A DNA stretch of 64,000 bases from Halictus rubicundus (Eukaryota; Arthropoda; Insecta; Hymenoptera; Halictidae). The notes beneath the pieces were generated by a model. That model was not told the origin of the DNA. It worked only from the letters and a program-made list of their open reading frames with translations, and did no database searches. Made by a program: the position numbers and the translations under genes. Below, one piece after another: positions 1 to 7,513 of the stretch; position 1 is the stretch's first letter; each line of letters begins with the position of its first letter. The stretch lies in the NCBI RefSeq assembly GCF_050948215.1, contig NC_135157.1, positions 1,488,001 to 1,552,000 on the forward strand, written 5' to 3'.

Positions 1-429
1 GTGATGTCAACTCAGCAACCGTTTCGCTCGCAGTGCTCGTACAGAACTGAGCTACGCACTTCTGTTCGGCAGAAGTCAGTAACGGAGAAATTTTACCTGC
101 CAGCTTTTTGGGAAAAACCAGCCGTTACTTGGGTAACTGACGGTGGAGGGTAAAAGCGTTTTTATGGCACTGACCCTCATAATTGCCGTTACGTCGTCGG
201 ACGCACGTAACGGTCAACAGGGTTTTTCTGCGATTGAAGCAGAGAAAGCTACAATGAAGTAGGGAGCGTCGCCAATAAATTCAAAATATAACCTAATGGT
301 TCATGCAAGAACCTAATACGCCTGGTGAAGCTGAAACCGACTCAGTCTATTGACCGATATATCAGTAACGTCGGGATGAGGAATGGCAGTCAGTGGGCCT
401 CCGATTAGGAAGTGGCCTCGTGTTAGAGA
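1..429 (-). pseudogene. BEL/Pao pol remnant, 3' part
   Basis: Read on the minus strand this stretch gives a recognisable piece of the region after the BEL/Pao integrase core. The pattern GHFLIGGPLTAIPHPDVTD is followed by a match to NRLSRFQLHQ, at about 300-417. The same motif family appears in the two complete BEL elements of this window (TPGHFLIGSAL and TPGHFLIGAAL). Further downstream (towards position 1) the frame decays with stops. The piece continues in frame from the segment ending at 9064 once Gypsy-1 and one copy of its target duplication are removed, so both halves belong to one old BEL copy. It is non-functional. The far end lies outside the window. Confidence 0.75.
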
Positions 430-433
430 GGAT

Positions 434-2083
434 TGTAACGGTTGCATTCCCTTCGCGAGCGTTAGTCGTGGAAGGAAGGAGTTCTGTCCTCTCCTGGATT
501 TGCTCAGCGGCCAGGGTCGGCGGAGAGGACAGCGGGTGAAATAAACGGAGGCTGTTTTAAGTAAAGATACGTTTTATTGCCGGCGGCGACTCGCCCCGGG
601 TAGTGCTGACGATTCCCGGCTGGCGGGCTCCGGTACGACGGCTGGCTGTAATTAGCACGAGAAAACGGCACGTTACTCTAGACTTAACTTATCTTAAACC
701 TAATACACGCGGAAAATACGGCGGAACGCGGAGCGAGCAGGATGCGCTAATACGGCGGAACGCGGAGCGAGCAGGATTCGCTAATACGGCGGTAACGCGG
801 AGCGAGCAGGATTCGCTAATACGGCGGTAACGCGGAGCGAGCAGGATTCGCTAATACGGCGGTAACGCGGAGCGAGCAGGATTCGCTAATACGGCGGTAA
901 CGCGGAGCGAGCAGGATTCGCTGTTACGGCGGGAACGCGAGCGAGCAGGATTCGCTATTACGGCGGGAACGCGAAGCGAGCAGGATTCGCTATTACGGCG
1001 GGAACGCGAAGCGAGCAGGATTCGCTATTACGGCGGGAACGCGAAGCGAGTAGGATTCGCTAATACGGCGGTAACGCGGAGCGAGCAGGATCCGCTGTTA
1101 CGGCGGGAACGCGAGCGAGCAGGATTCGCTATTACGGCGGGAACGCGAAGCGAACAGGATTCGCTAGTACGGCGGGAACGCGAAGCGAGCAGGATTCGCT
1201 TTTACGGCGGAAACGCGAGCGAGCAGGATTCGCTGTTACGGCGGGAACGCGAAGCGAGCAGGATTCGCTTTTACGGCGGGAACGCGAAGCGAAGGATTCC
1301 TCGGATTCCGTGTCTACGGGTGGTCGGTAGGAACCACCGCGGCTCGGCGAGATTCTAGTGGACTGGTGTTTCCTCGCTGGCGGCCGAGCGCACGGTGGCC
1401 GCGAATCCACTCCGACTCCGGACCGACGGGACGCCCCACTCGTCGTCCCCAAATCAGATCGCGGTGGGGGGTCGCTCGCACCCGGACGTTCCCAGAGAAC
1501 GAGCTTCCCGTCACCAACGTCGTGGCTCGTACAGGACGAGCTCCGGACGCGGCTGCGATCCGACGAGGACTGACACGAATGTGACGAGACGCCTGGTCGC
1601 GGACCGGTGAGCGAACTTCGCAGGATCGGCGGAAAGGAATCGGGACGGGGGGAGAGAGCTGGAGCGCGCGACGAGCAGTAGCGCCCGGAGACACTGCTCC
1701 CGTCCGTCTGTTCACTCGAGACTTCCTCGCGGTACTGGTGTCGCACGCACACGGAAGAAGCCGTAGTACGTGTCCCACCTAGCACCAACGTGTTCGCACA
1801 CACACACGGAAGCCGTAGTATGCGTGTTCACACGCGGCTGCGAGTGGTCAGGAGCTCGGGATGATCCCCGCTGAGCAGCTCCAAGCCAACTCCGAACTAA
1901 ACGCGGTTTGCTCCGGTATTTATGTAGAAAGCGCGGACTACGAGGAGCGCGCCGTCTCGCGAAATGTTCGCGAAGCGGCGGCGTGCTCCGATTGGTTCGC
2001 GCTCGGGACGGTTGCGCATTGGCTCGCACTAAGGTCCGTTGTGCGAGCTCGCGACGGAACGCGGATTTCGCCGTTTCGTCGCA
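434..2083 (-). repeat. Gypsy-1 3' LTR
   Basis: This 1650-base LTR matches 7514-9059 and, inverted, 25951-27395. It contains a poly(A) signal on the minus strand (AATAAA, complement of 573-578) and an internal 35-base tandem array. It is about 104 bases (three repeat units) longer than the 5' LTR. Open frames found inside it are by-products of its GC-rich sequence. Confidence 0.95.
717..1295 (-). repeat. 35-bp tandem array inside Gypsy-1 3' LTR
   Basis: About 16 imperfect copies of a 34-35 base unit, recognised by GCGAGCAGGATTCGC and TACGGCGGTAACGC, run head to tail. The spacing is exactly 35 at 801-836. Sub-variants (GGTAACGCGG versus GGGAACGCGA) alternate in blocks. The 5' LTR has about 14 copies (7797-8272) and the solo LTR about 11. 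Confidence 0.9.
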
Positions 2084-3031
2084 TCCCCCCCTTTCTTCGG
2101 AGAGCGGAGCGGTTCGGTTTCGCGAAAGTCGGCGCGTACATGGTACAAACGGAAAAACTAGCGACATTATTATAGTGAGCCTTACATGCGGTCGCTGGGC
2201 TCCGACGTGGCGGATTTCCCCGGTTCGTTGATCGAGCCGGAGGCTGCGGCGCCATCCGTTGTGGGTCACCCCGACCGGGCACCACAGTGGAGTGCCGTCT
2301 GGCAGGTAGTTCAGCCGGCGTGGCCGGCTGGCCATGCTGCTTTCTAGCGGGATGGGCTCCCGACTCGCAGGGGGAGGCGGTGCTGTCTGGACCGTGGTTG
2401 GTGTGTGCACCGGGGGCGGCGCGGCTCCTGCCTGCCCCGGTATGGTCAGCGGCGGCGTTCTGGGCAGTGGAGAGACGGGCGGCGGTGGTGGTGCGGAGAG
2501 CGCCGCTAAGGGCACTGCCTCGAAGCGCGTGGCTTCTCGTCGTGGCTCTGCGGTTCCCCGAGGGGCCGGATGGCCCGACAGGCGGCACTGGGGTGCCTCT
2601 GGGCGGTGGTGTGGCCGTACCCGTGGTGGAGCGGGTGGCCGGACGGTGATGGCCAGCGCTGGGATCCCTCCCGGGGGCCGGGGCTGCGTGACGGTCCTCC
2701 GCGGACCCTGCCGCGTGGGTTGCGGCCGCGGACTCATCAAAAGAGCCGTGCGCCGGACGGCTGGCTCTGGCATCATCGGTCGTCGGGGACCTACCCCCCG
2801 GGGAGGGGGTCGGTGCACCCGCCTGGCTCCCTCGGTGGGAGTGTACCCCCAGCGTGGCGGGCGAGCGGCCGGAGTGATTGGCCGGGGCCGTGTCGCTCGT
2901 CGCGGCCCGGGTGGCTGGAGGTGCCGGTTCAGCGCCTCGTCGGGGTCGAAGACGCCGTGACGGGTGTAAGCCTCCTCGAGCTCGTGGAGGAAGGCAGCTC
3001 GGTTTTGTTCCTCTCCGTTTGCGTGCTGCAT
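1712..3031 (-). CDS. Gypsy-1 third ORF, proline/arginine-rich protein of unknown function
   Basis: An ATG at 3031-3029 opens a frame that differs from pol and overlaps the unused tail of the pol frame. It begins MQHANGEEQNRAAF with an acidic helical stretch (LHELEEAYTRHG). A long Pro/Arg-rich middle follows, then a Trp-containing C-terminal segment (LPDGTPLWCPVGVTHNGW and LDQRTGEIRHV). The frame stays open about 370 bases into the 3' LTR, so the true end is uncertain. The compact, less biased ends favour this frame over the pol tail as the coding one. I see no signal peptide, membrane segment or furin-like site, so it does not look like an envelope protein. I recognise no family. High GC content keeps several frames open here, so the call is tentative. 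Confidence 0.45.
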   Translation of the reverse strand: MQHANGEEQNRAAFLHELEEAYTRHGVFDPDEALNRHLQPPGPRRATRPRPITPAARPPRWGYTPTEGARRVHRPPPRGVGPRRPMMPEPAVRRTALLMSPRPQPTRQGPRRTVTQPRPPGGIPALAITVRPPAPPRVRPHHRPEAPQCRLSGHPAPRGTAEPRREATRFEAVPLAALSAPPPPPVSPLPRTPPLTIPGQAGAAPPPVHTPTTVQTAPPPPASREPIPLESSMASRPRRLNYLPDGTPLWCPVGVTHNGWRRSLRLDQRTGEIRHVGAQRPHVRLTIIMSLVFPFVPCTRRLSRNRTAPLSEERGGCDETAKSAFRRELAQRTLVRANAQPSRARTNRSTPPLREHFARRRAPRSPRFLHKYRSKPRLVRSWLGAAQRGSSRAPDHSQPRVNTHTTASVCVCEHVGARWDTYYGFFRVRATPVPRGSLE

Positions 3032-6000
3032 GTTGAATGCCGAGAGCTCCTTGGTCTTGGCCTTCTCTGGTGTCGGTTGAGTGATCGGAAATATCGGTGC
3101 GCAGGCGCGGACTCGATCTCGTCCCCTCAGCGGTTCCCTTGATCTTCCTGGAATTGGTTGCGGGTTCTCGGGACGGTGTCGGCAAAACGTCCTTTCGGTC
3201 GGCGGCAAAATATTGCTTTAGGTCGCGCACGTGGATGTGCCGAACTAATCGCCCGGCGGCATCGCGTAAGTCCACGATAACGGGTGAGACCCGGCGTTGG
3301 ACGGTGAATGGGCCGGTATACCGTGCGGACAACTTGGCGTTCCGGAAGGCGGCTTTGTTTGACAGGACGTGGTTCCGTCGAAGCACGAGCGAGCCGATAG
3401 TCGGGACCCAAGCTCGCCGGTGGCGATCAAAGTGCCTTTGTTGCTGCTGGAAATTACGGGCGAGGTTGCAGGTGACTAGCTCGAGGGCCTCTTGTAATCG
3501 CTGAATCCGATTCTGGAGCGGTGAGCTGGTGCGTGTTCCGGTTTGATGACGGAAGGTCCCGGGTGGGATAAATTCGCGGCCGGAGTTCAGGTAAGCCGGG
3601 GAGTACCCGGTCACGCTATGCTGCGCGGTGTTGTACGCGAAAGCGATTTCCGGACAGTAGCGATCCCAAGTTCGCTGCTGTTGACCACTGTATTGGCCGA
3701 TCATGGTCTTGATCACCCGATTGACTCGTTCCACCGGGTTACATTGTGGGGCGTAGGGAGGAGTGCGTCGGTGGGTTATTCCCCACTCCCTGAGTGCCTG
3801 CTCCATTTCCTTGCCGACGAATTGTCGACCGTTGTCGGTGACGAAGACGGCCGGGCACCCGTGTCGCAGAACGATCAGTTCCCGCACTGCTTGGATGATG
3901 GCCCCGCTGGTAGCCCTGCGAAGAGGTCGGAGCTCCACCCACTTTGTATATCGGTCCTGCATCACGAGCAGAGTGGTGTTTCCGGAACTGGATCGCGGTA
4001 GGGGTCCTATGAGGTCGGCGGAGACCATCTCCCACGGTTGCTGGACGGCGGTGGCGTGCATAAGACCGGCTGGTGTCTGCTGGGAGGCCTTATGTTTCTG
4101 GCATGTATCGCAGGCCTGTACATATTGTGCGCCTTCGCGGAGCATCCCGGGCCAGTAGTAGAAGCGGCTAAGTCGAGCCAGCGTTTTTGCCACTCCAAGG
4201 TGGCCGGCGGTCGGATCGTCGTGAGCTTCCTGCAGGACGCGTGGTCGATCCGGGGAGGCCACGCACAGCTTCCATTGGTCGTCGGGCTGGTTCTCGTGGA
4301 ATTCGAGAGAGTGCAGGATGTGCCGGTATAACTGCCCTTGTCGTATGCAGTATTCCGGGTGCTCGGCAGGCTGCTTCCTGACGTTGTTAAGCATCCGTTG
4401 GTACCAGCTGCATTGGGGGCGTGGTCCGGCGGCACAGGTGGGAATCGGATTCCTCGAGAGAGCGTCGGCGACGGTGTTCTCGGGACCTCGGCGATAGCGG
4501 ATCTCGAAGTCCCATTGGCCGAGTTCCATTGCCCATCGGGCGAGTCTTCCCGACGGGTTGTCGATTTTCTCCAACCATTTCAGGGACTGGTGGTCGGTCA
4601 GGATGATGAAATGATAGCCCTCGAGGTAGTGCCTCATCTTCCAAATGCCCCAGCGTACGGCCAGGCATTCGAGTTCGGTTGCCGAGTAATTCCGCTCCGC
4701 TTTATTGAGGGTCCGACTGGCGTACGCGATCACGCGCTCGCCCTGCGCGCCGGGTTGCGTCAGGACGGCGCCGAGGCCTTCTCGGCTCGCGTCGGTTTGC
4801 AGCGTAAATTGCTGCTCCCAGTCGGGAACGGCCAGTACCGGAGCCTCGGTGAGTCGTCGTCGTAGTTCTTCGAAGGCGACCTGCTGTTCCTCGCCCCAGT
4901 TCCACTTTGTCGCCTTCTTTAGGAGACTGGTCAAAGGTGTGGCGGTTTGCGAGACGTCCGGTAGGAAACGGCGGTACCAGGATAGGAGCCCGAGGAAACG
5001 GCGTAGCTCCTTTACATTCTGGGGCCGGGCGAGTTGAGCCACGGCGGCGACCTTCTCCGGGTCAGTATGTAGCCCGTCTTGGTCGACTATGTGCCCCAGG
5101 TATTTGAGCTGCTGACGCGCGAAGTGGCATTTCTCCCAGTTCGGCCGCAGGTTCGCTGCTCGGAGCCGCTGAAAGACCTCTGCCAGCATACTCAGGTGCT
5201 CTTCGAACGTTGGGCTGGCAACGACAATGTCATCTAGGTACGCGAATGCGTACGGTGCGAGGTCAGGCGAGATGACGTTGTCCAGCAGTCGTTGAAACGT
5301 TGATGGGGCGGAGTGCAGACCGAAGGGCATGACGGTGAACTCCAGTAGCCCTTTTCCTGGTACGGTAAACGCGGTCAGCGGCCGGCTGGCCGGTGTGAGG
5401 GGAACCTGCCAGTACCCATTCTTCAGGTCGATCGTCGACAGATATCGGGCGCCCCGTAGTTTATCGAGCGTGGCGTTAATGTGCGGTAGAGGGTAGGCGT
5501 CCTTCTTTGTTACTTTATTTAGTCGTCGAAAGTCGACGCAGAAGCGGTACTTCCCGTCCTTTTTCCTCGCGATGACGATTGGCGAGCTCCAGGGGCTCCG
5601 TGACGGCTGGACTACCCCTTCGGAGAGCATTTTAGCGACTTCGTCGTCAATGATGGCCTGCATCGCGGGATTACGGGGCCGGTATCGTTGTTTAATCGGC
5701 GTAGTTTCCAGACGCCGAATCTCGTGTTGTGCTAGCGGGGTTACGCCGCGGATGCCTTCGAACGAGGTTTGTTGTCGGCTGATAAGCTCTCGTAATCGCT
5801 GATCCTGGTGGCTCGTGAGATTGGCCAGTCCGGCCGGAGTTGTCAAGGCGCAGGAAATTCCGGTAGTTTCGGGGTGGCCCGGATGGATACGCCGTTCCCC
5901 GAGGTGGATCTGGATCCGGTATTTCTGGAGGATATCCATCCCTAGGAGCATCTCGTATTCTAGTCCCTCCAGGATGTAGTACGGGTGGTTCATGGGAATG

Positions 6001-6404
6001 CCTTCGACGGTGGCGGTTCCCCGAACGCTCCGGGTGAGGTCGGCTCTTGTGCCATCGGCCATGGTGGCGACCGTGTCCTCGGCTTGCATATGCCATCCTG
6101 ATGCGAGGCAGCGGCGGGCCATCGGGCCGCTGATAAACGAGCATGCCGACCCAGTGTCTAGGAGGGCCCTGGCCTGGTGGTTTCCGATGGTAACGGTGGC
6201 ATAGATGCGATTGTCAATGAATTCAGGGGCCGGACGAGGTGTTACGGTGGTCCGGCTTGCGGCTCGTTTCCCATCCGATTGGTACGGCCGTGACACTGGC
6301 AATCCTTCGTCAGGACGTCGTCTTGCCCGCAAAAGGAGCAGAACCGGACTGCGGCGTTGGTACAGGAGAATCGGTCGTGTCCAGGCCGCTTGCACCTCCA
6401 GCAA
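1938..6404 (-). CDS. pol: Gypsy-1 Pol polyprotein (protease, RT, RNase H, integrase)
   Basis: The open frame is 1488 codons and is entered by -1 frameshifting from gag at 6272-6266. The first 45 or so codons are therefore probably not used. In order: aspartic protease with LLDTGS (residue about 83); reverse transcriptase with FCVDFRRLN and the active-site YLDD (about 390); RNase H with LQTDAS and TDHQSLKW; integrase zinc finger (HLGVAKT...CDTCQ); integrase catalytic D, D and E residues (DLIGPLP, FVTDNGRQF, NPVERVNR). A GPF-type C-terminal module follows (RYTGPFTVQRRV). Recognisable Pol ends near position 3150, about residue 1085. The remaining 400 codons look like an open but non-coding frame overlapping the third ORF. 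All catalytic residues I can identify are present. Confidence 0.92.
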   Translation of the reverse strand: MLEVQAAWTRPILLYQRRSPVLLLLRARRRPDEGLPVSRPYQSDGKRAASRTTVTPRPAPEFIDNRIYATVTIGNHQARALLDTGSACSFISGPMARRCLASGWHMQAEDTVATMADGTRADLTRSVRGTATVEGIPMNHPYYILEGLEYEMLLGMDILQKYRIQIHLGERRIHPGHPETTGISCALTTPAGLANLTSHQDQRLRELISRQQTSFEGIRGVTPLAQHEIRRLETTPIKQRYRPRNPAMQAIIDDEVAKMLSEGVVQPSRSPWSSPIVIARKKDGKYRFCVDFRRLNKVTKKDAYPLPHINATLDKLRGARYLSTIDLKNGYWQVPLTPASRPLTAFTVPGKGLLEFTVMPFGLHSAPSTFQRLLDNVISPDLAPYAFAYLDDIVVASPTFEEHLSMLAEVFQRLRAANLRPNWEKCHFARQQLKYLGHIVDQDGLHTDPEKVAAVAQLARPQNVKELRRFLGLLSWYRRFLPDVSQTATPLTSLLKKATKWNWGEEQQVAFEELRRRLTEAPVLAVPDWEQQFTLQTDASREGLGAVLTQPGAQGERVIAYASRTLNKAERNYSATELECLAVRWGIWKMRHYLEGYHFIILTDHQSLKWLEKIDNPSGRLARWAMELGQWDFEIRYRRGPENTVADALSRNPIPTCAAGPRPQCSWYQRMLNNVRKQPAEHPEYCIRQGQLYRHILHSLEFHENQPDDQWKLCVASPDRPRVLQEAHDDPTAGHLGVAKTLARLSRFYYWPGMLREGAQYVQACDTCQKHKASQQTPAGLMHATAVQQPWEMVSADLIGPLPRSSSGNTTLLVMQDRYTKWVELRPLRRATSGAIIQAVRELIVLRHGCPAVFVTDNGRQFVGKEMEQALREWGITHRRTPPYAPQCNPVERVNRVIKTMIGQYSGQQQRTWDRYCPEIAFAYNTAQHSVTGYSPAYLNSGREFIPPGTFRHQTGTRTSSPLQNRIQRLQEALELVTCNLARNFQQQQRHFDRHRRAWVPTIGSLVLRRNHVLSNKAAFRNAKLSARYTGPFTVQRRVSPVIVDLRDAAGRLVRHIHVRDLKQYFAADRKDVLPTPSREPATNSRKIKGTAEGTRSSPRLRTDISDHSTDTREGQDQGALGIQHAARKRRGTKPSCLPPRARGGLHPSRRLRPRRGAEPAPPATRAATSDTAPANHSGRSPATLGVHSHRGSQAGAPTPSPGGRSPTTDDARASRPAHGSFDESAAATHAAGSAEDRHAAPAPGRDPSAGHHRPATRSTTGTATPPPRGTPVPPVGPSGPSGNRRATTRSHALRGSALSGALRTTTAARLSTAQNAAADHTGAGRSRAAPGAHTNHGPDSTASPCESGAHPARKQHGQPATPAELPARRHSTVVPGRGDPQRMAPQPPARSTNRGNPPRRSPATACKAHYNNVASFSVCTMYAPTFAKPNRSALRRKGGMRRNGEIRVPSRARTTDLSASQCATVPSANQSEHAAASRTFRETARSS
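2084..2099 (-). promoter_or_regulatory. Gypsy-1 polypurine tract
   Basis: The minus strand reads GAAGAAAGGGGGGGA directly before the 3' LTR. This is the expected plus-strand DNA priming site of an LTR element. Confidence 0.8.
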
Positions 6405-7288
6405 TGAGTCGTGCGCTGGTAGGTACCGGTAACGGCGAGAGTCGGTCTGGTGTTGGTACTCCTCCCGGACGGAGCGGAACGTGAGCTACGGGCGTCTAGC
6501 CGGAGGTCCTCCTCGATTTCTTCGACTCGCTGTATTAGCTGGGCGGTGTCGCTGAATTCGCCGCGCCGGATATGCACGCGGAGCCCTGGGCGCATATTGT
6601 AGTACAGCGTGTCGAGCTTTCGCTCGGTGGTATATCCCCCACGCCGGCGGATAAGAGTGACCATGGCGGTAACGTAGGTCCGGATCGGTTCGTTTAGGCC
6701 TTGTTGCCTTTCGGTGATCTGACGGTCCAAGTTCCGGAGTTCCCGGGGCGGCAGGAAGTACCGTCGGAGTTGATCCTCGAGCTCCTCCCACGAGGACATG
6801 GTTGGTACGATATCCCGGTACCATAACTGAGCGTCCCCGCGAAGGAGTTCAGGGAACCCGTGTAACAACTGCTGGTCGGTCAGACGGTACGTCCCCTGTA
6901 GTTCCCGTACGCGCTCCAAAAATGCGTACGGGTCTCGCCCGTCGAAGTGGCAGTTCCATTTCCTCATATGGTCGAGGATTTGCGTGGTCGGTACGGTTGA
7001 TTCGTAGACCGGCGGGACGACTGGACGGAGGGGGGTCGATGCATCGTCCCCATCGAGCCCGTTGACCAGGTCGTTGTGGAATTCTTCCAGGTCCCGGGTC
7101 CGGTCGACCTCTTCTTTATACCCGGGCTCATCTTCGGGTTTGTCCGAATAGGCTTCGGGATTTCGGCGGACGTAGGCCACCAACCTCTGCCTCAGCTGGA
7201 CCACGGTGCCTCCGGTGCCGGTTCCGAGCTCGCGGAGCTCCTGCTTTAGTTGCTCCTTAGTGAGCCGGTACACCCATGAGACTCCCAT
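6242..7288 (-). CDS. gag: Gypsy-1 Gag with N-terminal SAP-like motif and zinc knuckles
   Basis: The protein has 348 residues and forms the element's particle. Residues about 9-42 (LTKEQLKQELRELG followed by GTVVQLRQRLVAYV) match the helix-turn-helix pattern of SAP DNA-binding motifs. Residues about 110-260 are a Ty3-type capsid core (WNCHFDGRDPYAFLERV, DAQLWYRDI, RRYFLPP). The C-terminus carries a CCHC knuckle (CWRCKRPGHDRFSC) followed by a Cys-rich CSFCGQDDVLTKDC lacking the histidine. The ATG at 7288 is the first in frame downstream of the leader (7289-7495). Gag overlaps pol by 163 bases. Confidence 0.9.
   Translation of the reverse strand: MGVSWVYRLTKEQLKQELRELGTGTGGTVVQLRQRLVAYVRRNPEAYSDKPEDEPGYKEEVDRTRDLEEFHNDLVNGLDGDDASTPLRPVVPPVYESTVPTTQILDHMRKWNCHFDGRDPYAFLERVRELQGTYRLTDQQLLHGFPELLRGDAQLWYRDIVPTMSSWEELEDQLRRYFLPPRELRNLDRQITERQQGLNEPIRTYVTAMVTLIRRRGGYTTERKLDTLYYNMRPGLRVHIRRGEFSDTAQLIQRVEEIEEDLRLDARSSRSAPSGRSTNTRPTLAVTGTYQRTTHCWRCKRPGHDRFSCTNAAVRFCSFCGQDDVLTKDCQCHGRTNRMGNEPQAGPP
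6266..6272 (-). promoter_or_regulatory. Gypsy-1 gag-pol -1 frameshift heptamer GGGAAAC
   Basis: In the gag frame the codons read ATG GGA AAC GAG, so G_GGA_AAC fits the canonical X_XXY_YYZ slippery pattern. Pol lies in the -1 frame and is open from here. The identical decamer GGGAAACGAG occurs at the same place in Gypsy-2 and Gypsy-3. Confidence 0.85.
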
Positions 7289-7495
7289 GCTAACTCTTCG
7301 GGACGAGGCCTTCTCCTAAAAATGATACGGGATCGCGGCGCGGCGGTTACTGCGCGGAGTACTTTTATTTCGGCCGGAGAAAAGGGTTACGGAGACGCGA
7401 GGTATTATTTACAACTTGCGTTGAACGGAAACGCGTAGCTTAAATCTAAATCCTTACTCAACTAAGTGTCGCTTCCTAATGCAAAAATACAGCCA

Positions 7496-7513
7496 GTCCC
7501 TGTTCGGGCGCCA
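7496..7513 (-). promoter_or_regulatory. Gypsy-1 primer-binding site (tRNA-Lys)
   Basis: The minus strand reads TGGCGCCCGAACAGGGAC immediately after the 5' LTR with no gap. This 18-mer is the complement of the 3' end of animal tRNA-Lys(UUU), the expected primer for minus-strand synthesis. Confidence 0.9.

Noticed and set aside
717..1295. Regular 35-bp repeats resembling a CRISPR array
   Set aside because: Units are directly adjacent with no unique spacers, lie in an LTR, and the sequence is eukaryotic.
1132..1803. Open frames inside Gypsy-1 LTRs (also 8213-8779, 8688-9632 and 25891-26464)
   Set aside because: They recur only because the LTRs are copies of each other. They are GC-rich, cross repeat arrays, and one (8688-9632) fuses LTR with BEL sequence. 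No protein family fits.
2287..2960. Long plus-strand open frames opposite the Gypsy-1 third ORF
   Set aside because: High GC content leaves all frames open here. Gly/Arg/Val-rich translations look like noise.
1712..3031. Gypsy-1 third ORF as an envelope gene
   Set aside because: No signal peptide, hydrophobic fusion or anchor segment, or cleavage site is visible.
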